NCBI GenBank assembly: GCA_947471745.1
Contig: CANJKZ010000139.1
Span: 868,001-932,000, forward strand
Reading direction: 5' to 3'
Source: Closterium sp. Naga37s-1
Taxonomy: Eukaryota > Streptophyta > Zygnematophyceae > Desmidiales > Closteriaceae
Length of the DNA: 64,000 nucleotides
Shown here: positions 49,866-60,090 of the stretch, piece after piece
Layout: each line of letters starts with the position of its first letter
Position numbering within the stretch: the first letter of the stretch is position 1
Notes under the pieces: generated by a model
Seen by the model: only the letters and a program-made list of their open reading frames with translations
Databases searched by the model: none
Told to the model about the DNA's origin: nothing
Position numbers and translations under genes: made by a program

Positions 49866-50449
49866 TAGGTTGCCACCTAGGACCGCTTTCTACTACGGGC
49901 CCACTATTCCGCTTAGAGGCGCCCTCGTGCGCCCTACCTTACGTGCGCCCTCGTGCGCCTTTCTCTGCTCGTGCGCCCTCGTGCGCCCTTTTTTCTGCTA
50001 GTGCGCCCTCGCGCGCCCCGCCCTTCGTTCTGCCCGCGTGCCGTCCTGCAGCCCTCGCGCTGCCTCCTGCTGCCCTAGGCCAGTGCGACGCCCCTGCAAG
50101 CTAGTACGGCCCTCGAGCCGCCCCTGCAGGTCCGTCAGGCCCCCGAGCCGCCTCTGCAGACCCGTCAGGCCCCCGAGCCGCCTCTGCAGGCCCGTCAGGC
50201 CCGAGAGCCGCCCCTGCAGACCCGTCAGGCCCGCGCGCAGCCTCTGCCCGACCGCGCGCCGCCCCTGCAGGCCCTCGCCGCCCGCACGCAGCCTCTGCAG
50301 GCCCGTCAGGCCAGCGCGCGACCCCGTCAGGTCGCTGTCGCGGCCCCGTCAGGTCGCAGTCGCGGCCCGCCGACGCGGACGCGGCCCCGCCCTGCAGTAA
50401 CGCGGCCGCGCCCCACTACTGACGCGGCCGCGCCCAGCTGCCCGCCACG

Positions 50450-50945
50450 TCGCCCTGCCCGCGGCGTCGCCACCTGCCCGCGGCGTCGCCACCTGCCCGC
50501 GGCGTCGCCACCTGCCCGCGGCGTCGCCACCTGCCTGCGGCGTCGCCCCTGCCCGCCGCGTCGCTCTGCCCGCCGCGTCGCCCCTGCCCGCGGTGTCGCC
50601 CCTGCCCGCCGCGTCGCCCTGCCCGCGGCGTCGCCCCTGCCCGCCGCGTCGCCCTGCCCGCTGCGTCGCCCCTGCCCGCGCGTCGCCCCTGTCCGCTGCG
50701 TCGCCCTGAGCTACCCCGCGCCTGGCCCCTGGAGCAGCCGCCCCTGCAGCAGCCGCCCCTGGCCCCTGGAGCAGCCGCCCCTGCAGCAGCCGCCCCTGGC
50801 CACTGGAGCAGCCGCCACTGCAGGAGCCGCCCCTGGCCCCTGGAGCAGCCGCCCCTGGAGCAGCCGCCACTGCAGGAGCCGCCCCTGGCCCCTGGAGCAG
50901 CCGCCCCTAGAGCAGCCGCCCCTGGAGCAGCCGCTGTGGCGGCCC
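50450..50945 (+). repeat. Tandem repeats in the E6 leader
   Basis: The array at about 50450-50700 has unit CCCGCGGCGTCGCCACCTG or CCCGCCGCGTCGCC. The array at about 50725-50945 has unit CCCCTGGAGCAGCCGCC. The second unit recurs at 51715-51855 inside pol. Confidence 0.8.
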
Positions 50946-51064
50946 CGCAGTCGCCTCCGTCGTGCGCCTGCCCTTCCCACCACTGGTGAGCACTGCCCTG
51001 CCCGTGCTGCTACTGCTGTTACTGCTGCTGCTACTGCTTCTACTGCTGCTCCTGGTGTGGCCAG

Positions 51065-51532
51065 ATGCAGCTCCAGGGCCGTCCGCGTGTGTCCCTCACG
51101 CCCCAGCAGCTTCGTGAGTGGTACGCCAGTTGGGGTTGTCGGGGTGGCAGTAGTGGGAGTCGTCCTGGAGTGGGTAGTTCGGGAGTTTCTTGTAGTGGCC
51201 CGGTGCAGCAGCAGCGTCGTCTACGCGAGGCTCTTTCGCCCCAGCAGCTTCGTGAGTGGTACGCTCAGAGTAGAGGGTCACTGAGTACTGCTCGCTGCCC
51301 GTACGTCATTCGCACAGGTGTTCGGACTGGTCAGCCTTGCGGGACACGTGGTCACACAGAGTCCCACTGCTTCGCCCGTCTGGGCGACGCTTGGCGTACA
51401 GAGTTTGGCGACGACGCTGAGCTCCCCGACTGGGTGGAGCTGCTTAGGCAGAGGGTAGATATCTTTGCTCTTGACTATGATGCTATCCTCACTGCCATGT
51501 ATGCATTGTCTACTAGTGCTGAGAGTGCCTGA
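51065..51532 (+). pseudogene. E6 gag C-terminal part
   Basis: Contains two LREWY motifs (TPQQLREWYASWG near 51098, SPQQLREWYAQSRG near 51240), the Cys/His segment CPYVIRTGVRTGQPCGTRGH and ESHCFARLGDAWRTEF, and VDIFALDYDAILTAMYAL. The N-terminal Gag domain (MATPTVLTFDAEG in relatives) and poly-Gly linker are missing. A TGA at 51530-51532 separates it from pol in the same frame, where relatives have sense codons. Confidence 0.75.
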
Positions 51533-54500
51533 CACCTGTGTGTGCCGCCTGACCCCGGTATCCAGTCTGCTGCTCTAGGTACTGGTGAGGCTGCCGCACT
51601 AGGTGCTCGTGTGTCTGTTGCCTCAGGTGCTGGTGAGGCTGCCGCTCTAGGTGCTAGTGTGTCTGTTGCCCCAGGTGCTGGTGAGGCTGCTGCTCTAGGT
51701 ACTCGTGAGTCTGCGCCCCTGGCCCCTCGAGCAGCCGCCCCTGCAGCAGCCGCCCCTGGCCACTGGAGCAGCCGCCCCTGGAGCAGCCGCCCCTGGCCAC
51801 TGGAGCAGCCGCCACTGCAGGAGCCGCCCCTGGCCCCTGGAGCAGCCGCCCCTAAACCCTCTGGTACTGCGTCTACTGAGGCACTGCACACCTTCACACT
51901 GGACTCAGGTGCTTCCCGCTGTTTCTTTCGTGACCGCACTGCCCTTGAGCAGCTTGCTCGGCCGGTTGCAGTCTCCCTCGCTGACCCCTCTGGGGGTCCG
52001 GTCATTGCGACCTCCTCTACTGTTCTCCCTTGTCCTGCGGTCCCGTCGGGCACACTGTCAGGTCTCTACCTCCCCTCGTTCTCTACGAACTTGGTGGCGG
52101 GTAGTGCGCTCCAGGACGGGGGTGTCCACCAGTTCACCCCTGCCTACGAGCGCGTGACACACTGCACGTGTGCTCGGACGGGTCGCCACCTGGCTACCTT
52201 CACTCGGTTGCCGGGGTCGGACCTGTACACACTGACCACTGAGTCCCCTCAGGTAGCTGCGTCTGCGTCTGCGTCAGGTCAGCTGTCGGCCCCCTGCTCG
52301 TGTCGCTCCCTGGCGCACGAGACCGTCCTCTGGCACCACCGCCTTGGTCACCCGTCAGTGCAGCGCCTTCGTGGCATGCACTCACGGTACCTTGTCTCTG
52401 GTCTTCCCAGGGTTCTCCCTCCCCTCCCACCCTCGCCTGCTCCTCCTTGTCTTCCCTGTGTCGAGGGGCGGCAGCGCGCCGCTCCTCACTCCTCCTCGTT
52501 TCCCCCGACGACTGCTCCCCTGCAGACGCTCCACATGGACGTGTGGGGCCCAGCCCGCGTCCGTGGACAGGGTCACGAGAGGTACTTCTTGATAGTTGTT
52601 GACGACTACTCGCGCTACACCACGGTCTTCCCCTTGCGCACCAAGGGTGAAGTCCCTGATGTTTTGATCCCTTGGATCCGCGCTGCCCGTCTCCAGCTCA
52701 GCGAGAGGTTCCACTCGGACTTTCCTGTCCTGCGTCTGCACTCTGACAGAGGTGGGGAGTTTTCCTCCGACCTCTTGAGGGCCTACTGTCAGGGGCAGGG
52801 CATTGAGCAATCGTTCACGCTTCCGGCCTCTCCACAGCAGAATGGGGTTGCTGAGCGCCGCATTGGCCTGGTCATGGAGGTCGCTCGTACCTCCTTGATC
52901 CATGCGGCTGCCCCCCACTTTCTGTGGTCGTTTGCGGTCCGATACGCTGCGCATCAGCTCAACCTCTGGCCCCGTGTCTCCGTTCCGGAGACTTCGCCGA
53001 CATTGCGTTGGACGGGAGAGGTTGGCGATGCGTCGCGTTTTCGGGTCTGGGGATCTCGAGCTTTTGTTCGCGATACGTCCGCGGACAAGCTCTCCTCCCG
53101 CGCTGTTCCTTGTGTCTTCCTTGGCTTTGTCCCGGACGCATCTGGTTGGCAGTTTTACCACGCCACCTCGCGCCGTGTCCTGCCCTCTCAGGACGTCACT
53201 TTTGACGAGTCGGTGCCCTACTACCGCCTCTTCCCCTACCGCACTGCCCCGCTCCCCCCCCCGCCTCTCTTCCTCGCGCCAGGTGCTGCTGTGGTAGACC
53301 CCCTCCCCCCTCAGGGTGCCGCTCCCTCAGGTGTGTCCCAGGTAGTCCCGGTTGAGCCTGTCGAGGTAGCTGTCGACTCTCGTCCTGCTAGGGGTGCTGA
53401 GCCTGAGCGTGCGGAGCCTGGGGGTGCAGAGCCTGAGGTTGCTGAGTCTGGGGGTGCTGAGCCTGCAGGTACGGAGCCTGGGGGTGCTGAGCCTGAGGGT
53501 GCTGAGCCTGAGAGTGCTACGTCTGAGGGTCCTGAGCCTGGGGGTGCTGCGACTGACCGTGCGGCGCCTGGAGGCGCTCCCTCTTCACAGCAGCTGCGTG
53601 AGTGGTACTCGCGGTACTGCAGCCTCAGGAGGGGCGCTTCTGGGGCTAGGGGTGCTGCTGGAGCTGGTGTTCGTGGTTCCCCGCCTAGGCGGGAGCCGCC
53701 CTCTCCCCAGCGGCTCCGAGAGTGGTACGCTCGGCGCTGCAGTCTCCGGAGTGGCGCTGCTGGTGCTTTGGACCCTGGAGTTGGAGCTGCTGCTGGTGCC
53801 GCGGACCCTGGAGTTGGAGCTGCTGCTGGTGCTGAGGACCCTGGAGCTGGAGCCGCTGCTGGTGCTGCGGACCCTGGAGCTGGTACTGCTGGCGCAGGAG
53901 CTCCTGGTGGTGCTGCTGGAGGTGCTGCTGGTGCTGGAGCTGCTGGAGACGCTGCTAGTGCTGGAGGTGCTGCTGGTGCTGCTGGAGGTGCTGCTGGTGC
54001 TGGAGCTACTGGAGGTACTGCTGGTGCTGGAGCTGCTGGAGCCGCTGGTTCTGGAGGTGCTCGTGCTGGAGGTCCTGGAGCTGCTGGGGTTGCTGGTGGT
54101 GCTGCGGGAGTTGTAGCTGGAGACCCTGGGGCTGAGGGTCCTGGTGCTGTCTCTGCTGGTTCAGGAGGTGCTGAGCGGCCGCGGCCGTACTACGTTCCGC
54201 TCCTTCAGCAGGTTCTTGGCCTCCCGCCCTCTCCTGGTCCTACTCCTCCCCTACTGAGTCCACCGCCTGTCCAGTCGCAGTCACAGTTACAGCCAGCCTC
54301 TCCACTGCCTGGTCCTTCTCCTTACGCTGAGCCGACGGGAGGTTTTACGGAGCGTCGTGAGCCTGAGTCTCGTCCTCCGTCGCCTGAGTCTCGTCCAGAG
54401 TCGTTTGAGTCGCTTCCAGAGTCGCCTGTCCACGCGGTCCGCGCTGGTCGTCGTGCTCCGCGTCAGCGTCCTCCTCCTGTCCTTGGCACTCACTATATGA

Positions 54501-55264
54501 CCCTGCGTCCTTCCACTGCTCCACAGCGTGTCCCTCTGCCGTCTCCTCCAGCGTCCTCTCTTCCTGCTCTTGCTGACCCGGAGTCTGACTCTCTTCGTGC
54601 TGCCAGTCCTACTGTCACGCGTCTCCTCGCCACTGTTGTCACTGACCCTTCCTTTGAGTCCTCTGCTGCGTCTGCTCTAGTCGCTGAGCTTGTGGACTTT
54701 GCTGCCGCCTGTCGTCTAGACTACGCCGCTAGCCTTGTTGCTGAGTCTGAGTCTGTCTGTCCTCCGTCCGTCGGGGGTGAGTGTGCTCTTGGCACGGACG
54801 TCCTTGAGGACAGACAGGAGGAGTTTGAGTGCTTTGCCGCTGCTTTACCTCATCTCGTGTCCATGCTGATTGCCCCTGAGGGAGACCCGGATGCACCAGA
54901 CATCCCGACCCCACGCTCTTACGCAGGGGCGATGGAGGGTCCCTACTCCTCTCAGTGGCAGACAGCCATGGACGCAGAGATGGCTTCCTGGAAGTCCACA
55001 GGCACCTACGTAGACGAGGTTTCCCCACCTGGGGCGAACATCGTCAGTGGCATGTGGATTTTCAGGGTGAAGCGGCCGCCGGGTTCTCCGCCTGTCTTGA
55101 AGGCGCGTTACGTTGCACGAGGCTTCAGTCAGCGAGAGGGAGTTGACTTCTTCCATACCTTCTCCCCGACCCCGAAGATGACCACTCTTCGGGTTCTGCT
55201 GCACGTCGCCGCTCAGCGTGACTACGAGCTCCACTCTCTTGACTTCAGCACTGCTTTCCTATAG
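51533..55264 (+). pseudogene. E6 protease, integrase, linker and first part of RT
   Basis: About 1240 codons. It has a leading LCVPPDPGIQS, PLEQPP-type repeats (51715-51855), the protease motif FTLDSGASRCFF (about 51894) and GAG-pre-integrase LWHHRLGHPSVQR with CLPC. Integrase acidic codons are at 52538, 52745 and 52853 (D-D-35-E). The linker has Gly-Ala-Glu-Pro repeats (53390-53560), two LREWY motifs (53595, 53715) and a Gly-Ala tract (53760-54110). RT starts near 54950 (QWQTAMDAEMASW). It ends at TAG 55262-55264, where E5 has CAG (AFLQGSL), so the nonsense change is recent. Otherwise this is the best-preserved copy of the family. Confidence 0.85.
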
Positions 55265-56482
55265 GGCAGCCTGCACGAGGAGATCTGGCTGCGCCGCCCA
55301 CCTGGCTTCACTGGGTCGTTCCCTCCTGGTACCCAGTGGAGCCTCCGGCGGCCAGTCTACGGTCTCCGCCAGGCACCCCGTGAGTGGCACGACACACTGA
55401 GGACGACTCTTGCTGCTCTTGGGTTTGCTCCTTCTACTGCTGACCCGTCGCTGTTTCTACGCACCGACACCACTCTGCCGCCGTTCTACGTTCTCGTGTA
55501 CGTAGACGACTTGGTCTTTGCTACTGCTGACACTGAGGCACTCGCCCACGTGAAGTCGGAGCTGCAGAAGAGACACACGTGCACAGACCTGGGTGAGCTG
55601 ACAAGCTATCTTGGCTTGCGGATCACCCGGGACAGAGCACAGCGCACCATCACCTTGACTCAGTCACACATGGTGCAGCAGGTCCTTCAGCGCTTCCGCT
55701 TCACGTACTCCTCGCCTCAGCCCACTCCTCTGCCTACCAGTCACTCGCTCTCAGCTCTGCCTTCGGATGAGTCCGTAGAGCCGAGTGGCCCGTATCCAGA
55801 GCTTGTGGGCTGCCTCATGTACCTGATGACCTGCACTCGACCTGACCTAGCATACCCTCTTAGCATCCTAGCACGCTATGTCGCTCCTGGCCGTCACCGG
55901 AAGGAGCACATGGATGCCGCTAAGAGGGTGTTGCGCTACTTGTGCAGTACGTCGAGCATGGGGCTTGTGCTTGGAGGACGGAGAGACGTTGTCCTCACTG
56001 GGCACTCAGACGCCTCTTGGGCTGACGACCAGGCTACTCAGCGGTCGTCTCAGGGTTACATCTTCAGTCTTGGCTGTGGTTCAGTTTCTTGGCGTTCTAC
56101 TTGCTCGTCTTCAGTTCTCAGCTCCAGTTGTGAGGCTGAGATCTACGCCACAGCCATGGCTGCACAGGAGTTACGCTGGCTCACCTACCTGCTAACCGAC
56201 CTGGGAGAGCGGCCTCGTTCTCCTCCAGTGCTGTACGTCGACAACAAGGCCGCCCTTGCCTTGTGTCAGGAGCACAGAATGGAGCTCAGAACGAAGCACA
56301 TCGCTCTGCGCTACTTCCTTGCTCAAGAGCTGCAGCAGCGTGGTCAGCTTCGTCTCTCGTACGTGGCCACTCGGGCCAACACTGCTGATGTGTTCACCAA
56401 GGTGCTTCAGCCTTGTGATCATCAGCGTTTCTGTACTGTTCTAGGCCTTGTGCCTACTGTCCCTCACTTGCTCACTTCTTGA
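55265..56482 (+). pseudogene. E6 remainder of RT and RNase H
   Basis: Same frame after the TAG. RT includes EIWLRRPPGFTGSFPPG, PVYGLRQAPREWHDTLR and YVDDLVFATAD (Asp codons 55505, 55508). RNase H has LTGHSDASWADDQATQR, SCEAEIYATAMAAQELRWL, YVDNKAALALC and TADVFTKVLQPCDH, ending with TGA at 56480-56482. Confidence 0.85.
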
Positions 56483-56715
56483 CTCTGCTTGTACTGTGAT
56501 CTCTATATATATACCTGCATGCTTACACTTGCTAGGTTGTGATCACTGTACCTCTTGTTATATTATCAAACTGCATGTGAACTGGTCTTGTGACCGCTTG
56601 CTTGTGCTCGGAATTTGTGTGGTATCCTTGAGATCCACCCTGAGCTTGTTTTGCTTTGTTTTGCTTTGACTGGTCTTGTGACCATCTGGTTGTCTCCCAC
56701 TTAGCCTATGGGGTG

Positions 56716-56843
56716 TGTCAAACATTGTATATGTTTATATTCTTTAGGCTATAGTGGGTTTAGCCTTAGGGGGTACAACATTCCAGGGTTTCCTACTTGT
56801 ACTCCCAATCTTGTTAGTTCAATCACTCTTGTTCATTCTGACA
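56716..56843 (+). repeat. 3' LTR of E6
   Basis: 128 bp, preceded by CCTATGGGGTG and followed by the ACCCT duplication at 56844-56848. Confidence 0.92.
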
Positions 56844-57794
56844 ACCCTTGCTGGAACTCGGGTCTCCATCGGTCTTCCTCTTCGCCTTGCTCGTGCGGCG
56901 GCGACGGTGCTCCTTAGACGAGCCTTCAACGATCTTACTCTTCCCCTTGTCGGCAGCATTTACGCAGGGTTGAGGCTCCTCCGTCGGGCTCTCGTCGTCC
57001 GAGAGCACCACCCTGGTGCGTTTAGTGGTGCCGTGTAAACGACGACGCAAATTGCTCTTCAAGAGAGGCACCTCGTCGTCGGTGAGGCGCCAGGGGTCGT
57101 CGTCCTCGTCTTCTCCTTCGAAGAAGATGGCATCCATGCCAGCATCAGCACCACCCGCATCCGCATTTGCATCCGCATCCGCAACCGCTGCCGCATCCGC
57201 ATCCGCATCCGCTGCCGCATCCGCATCCGCATTCGCTTCCGCTTCGTTATCCGCATCCGCATCCGCTTCCGCATCTGCATCCGCAGTCGCTCCCACCGGC
57301 ACATCCTCATTCGCCAACGCAGGGGCTTGCACTGTCGCCGCCGCCTCCGCATCTTCAGCATGCGCTGTTCCTAGCGCATCAGCATCCGCACGTTCTGCCG
57401 CTTCCACGCCTCCGTTGTCACCGGAGTCTCCGGAGCGCCACTCTTCAACTTCGTCGCTGGCGCCGATCGGCCGCGTCCACCTCTCGTCATCGTCGATGCC
57501 GCCAGCAGGTACGTCCTCACCAGATGCGCTGTCTTCGTGCCCGTTCTCCGGACAATCCTCGTCGCCCTCGTCGCCTTGGTCCTCGTTGCCTTCCTCCTCG
57601 TCACAGCTCGCATCTGAGCCGGCGTAAGAGCACCCCGCCATGGATGCTGGCTTGCGCTTCTCTTTTGCCATAGCTACCCGTATGTCATTACCGGGCGAGT
57701 TGATGCGCCCATAGTTGTTAACGTGGACGTTAGGGCGAGGGGACGGCGCGCCTACAGGGATTTTGCTACGCATGGTAGAGCCAGCCAAGAGCAA
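56844..57794 (-). pseudogene. Acidic, Ala-Asp-repeat protein (host/transposon gene) interrupted by E6
   Basis: Minus-strand frame starting MLLAGSTMRSKIPVG (or the internal Met, MRSKIPVGAPSPRPNV). An acidic region (DEEEGNEDQGDEGDEDC) is followed by an Ala-Asp hexanucleotide repeat (57170-57290) and FFEGEDEDDDPWRLTDDEV. A basic C-terminal part (EHRRRRTSKAKRKTDG) follows. At 56844 the frame meets the E6 LTR and would stop after a few vector-like codons (CQNEQE). The natural continuation is 49718-49589. No known domain is recognised. Its position upstream of, and colinear with, the transposase remnant suggests it belongs to the same transposon gene, but that is inference. Confidence 0.6.
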
Positions 57795-57891
57795 GGGTTG
57801 AGCTAATTCTCAAGATCCATGAGCTCAAAATGAAGCTCCAACCCGACTACCCCCCCTGCCAGAGTGCCCCCTCCTGAGGAAGCCGAGGCGC

Positions 57892-57920
57892 TCCTCTACG
57901 AGGAATGTCCTCGTAGAGGA
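57892..57920. repeat. Perfect 13-bp inverted repeat (hairpin, 3-nt loop)
   Basis: TCCTCTACGAGGA, ATG, TCCTCGTAGAGGA. It lies about 100 bp upstream of the start of the minus-strand acidic gene. Confidence 0.85.
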
Positions 57921-57983
57921 CAGCTCATGATGGCTCCAGAGCTGCCATCGTGCTGCCAGCAGCGTTTTGGAAGCATCTTTGCA

Positions 57984-58015
57984 CTGCTGGTAGCATCATA
58001 AGATGCTGCCAGCAG
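57984..58015. repeat. 14-bp inverted repeat (hairpin, 4-nt loop)
   Basis: CTGCTGGTAGCATC, ATAA, GATGCTGCCAGCAG; a single mismatch (T against C on folding, tolerated as G-U in one RNA strand). Confidence 0.8.
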
Positions 58016-58502
58016 GGAGGGAAATTGCCGGCACTGGCAGCTTTGATGCGTCCCTCACGTGGCACGTAATGGCGACGCATGCGTCACCCCCAAGGTCGGC
58101 CAAATTCAATGAATCTGCCACTTGGGTGGTTTCTACAGTCTTTGTTAATGTTACAGAGTACATTTAAATTTTATACATTTATTAGACTTATAAGACACCC
58201 AAAACCTCCCCAAATACAAGACAACCCTAACCTTTTTTCTAGTTTATAAGGTAAGACATATATGTCATATATCCGGGCGATGACGGTAGGTTAGGAGAAG
58301 GAGCCATAGCGCGAGTAGTGATAGTGGCGTGAGCGAGAGGCTTTGGCAAAAAAAGAGGGTTCAATATGAGAAAGGAGAGTACATATAGATAAGAAACAGG
58401 TAGGGCAAAGGTGCACCACCAACAGGGTTTGTAATAACTACACTAAGACTATAGCTACAGGCAGTTATAAATATATATGAAATGTATATCACGACATTTG
58501 CT

Positions 58503-59640
58503 ACCCTCTTAGCAGCCGTCCAGTGAACAGGACGGTGTCTCCCAATCGCAACAAAACGAGCAACGATGCTGAGAGGATAGACGAGGTCCGGTCGAGTACA
58601 TGTCGTCGGGTACATGAGGCAACCCACAAGCTCTGTGTACCAATCAATAGGCTCAACAGGCTCGACGGGAACAGGAGCAGCGAGCCTGTGGTCAACAGCA
58701 AGAGGAGTGGGCTGTGTGGAGGAGAACTAGAAGCCGAGTCGCTGAAGCACGTGATGCACCATGTGTGATTGAGCCAGTGTGATGGTGCGCGCTGCTCTGT
58801 CCATGGTGATCTGCAAGCCAAGATAGTTGTGCGGCTCCCTAAGGTCAGTGAAGGTGTGTCTCTTCTGCAGTTCAGACTTCACTGAAGCCAGAGCGACCCT
58901 GTGATGCAGTAGCAAAGACCAAGTCGTCTACGTAAACGAGGATGAAGAAAGGAGTGGACTTAGAACGAATGAACGAACGAACGAACGAATAGTGACGGGT
59001 CGGCACAAGAAGGAAGGAACCTGAAAGAAGCAAGTGTGGTACGCATAGTGTCGTGCCACTCACGAGATGCCTGGCGCAGTCCGTTGACTGGTCGTCGCAT
59101 GCTCCACTGGGTCCTAGGCGGGAAAGTGACAGTGAAGCCAGGAGGACGGTGCAGCCATGTCTCCTCGTGCAGGTTGCCCTGGAGGAAGGGATTGGAAAAT
59201 TCTAGCGAGTGCAGCTCGTAGTCTCGCTGTTTTGCAATGTGCAGCAATACCCGAAGAGTGGCCATCTTCGGGGTGGGGGAGAAGGTTTGAAAAAAACATA
59301 CTCCATCACGCTGACTAAAGCCACTCGCCACGTAGCGCGCCTTGAAGACATGCGGCGATCCAGGCGGCCACTTCACCTTGAAGATCCACATGCCATCGAC
59401 TACGTTCGCCCGAGGAGGGGGAACTGCGCCGACGTAAGTGCCTGCGGACCTCCAAGATGTCGTCTCTAATTCAATGGCTGCTATCCATTGAGAGGCCCAC
59501 TGACCCGAAACCACCTCAGCGTACGTGCGAGGAGTCGGGATGTCTGGAGCTTCAGGGTCTCTCTCACGGGCTTGCAGCATGGCACAGATGTGGGGAGGAA
59601 GGCCGCAAGGAACTCTAGCTCAAACTACCTGTCCTCTAGG
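58503..59640 (-). pseudogene. E7 reverse transcriptase
   Basis: Frame 59580-58960 has SQWIAAIELETTSW, GMWIFKVKWPPGSPHVF, VASGFSQRDGVCFFQTFSP, ELHSLEFSNPFLQG (Asp of the first catalytic motif changed: LEFS for LDFS) and PVNGLRQASREWHDTMR. The next frame has LVYVDDLVFATA. A GAAC tetranucleotide run (about 58966-58988) disrupts the frame. The last part reads GCLMYPTTCTRPDLVYPLS and RPVHWTAAKRV, ending at 58502. Confidence 0.8.
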
Positions 59641-60090
59641 ATGTCACAGCCAAGGGCAAGCTTACCCCCGGCGGACAAAGGACGGGAAGCAGGAGACACC
59701 AACTGGGTGGGGTAGTCAAGTTAGTGACAGCGGCGACAAGAGCCGAGACGGACGACAGAGAGGCACTAGGGTTAGGGACGAGAGAGGAGAGAACACGGGA
59801 GACGAAAGGATGAGAAATACGGAAGTAGTCAGAAAGAGGCTGTGACGAAACAGTGAGAGACGACGCAGGAGAAAACGGGAGGACAGACGGAGGTGGAACA
59901 CAAGGAGGGAGAATACGAAGAAACAAGAAGTGGAAAATCTGAACAGGGGACACGGTGTGGTGCGGCGGGGAGGGGTGGGTTGGGGTGGGATCCGGTGTGG
60001 CGTAGCAAGAGACGGCGGGTTTGATGTAGAAGAATTCTCTGTTTGGAGTGGGATGGGGTGTGGCACTGACTGAATGGTGTGCTTTTGGGG

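Larger units (their letters stand above)
49724..56843 (+). mobile_element. E6: complete-ended copia element, 7120 bp
   Basis: LTRs 49724-49851 and 56716-56843 (128 bp, about four differences), a 5-bp duplication ACCCT (49719-49723, 56844-56848), primer site TGGTATCACGAGCC at 49852 and polypurine-side sequence CCTATGGGGTG before 56716. The leader is long (49852 to about 51060) with tandem repeats. The N-terminal half of gag is missing. The pol frame is nearly whole but has stops at 51530-51532 and 55262-55264. It is inserted antisense in a minus-strand host gene. Confidence 0.93.
42183..58499. mobile_element. Composite 16.3-kb insert: pogo/Tigger-like DNA transposon region carrying two nested copias
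   Basis: The flanking copia sequences end in the same three bases (GCT, 42180-42182 and 58500-58502), and when the insert is ignored an RNase H frame continues. Inside are a Tigger-like transposase remnant (42514-43668), its probable upstream exons (49589-49723, 56844-57794) and two copias, E5 and E6. A candidate inverted pair (CCTGATATAAGACA at 42217-42230; CCGGATATATGACA read from 58276 to 58263) and AAGACA/TGTCTT subterminal repeats lie near both ends. True transposon ends are not settled. Confidence 0.55.
57795..58499. other. Non-coding region with two hairpins and candidate transposon end
   Basis: No gene seen. It holds two perfect or near-perfect short inverted repeats (57892-57920 and 57984-58015), AAGACA-type repeats at 58189-58260, and an AT-rich end up to the junction with E7 at 58500. 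Confidence 0.55.

Noticed and set aside
53394..54116. Leucine-rich 240-codon frame
   Set aside because: Out-of-frame reading of the Gly-Ala linker of E6; the same shadow exists in E5.
57016..57627. Ala/Ser-rich 203-codon plus-strand ORF
   Set aside because: Antisense of the acidic Ala-Asp repeat gene; the minus-strand frame is supported by its continuation across the E6 insertion.
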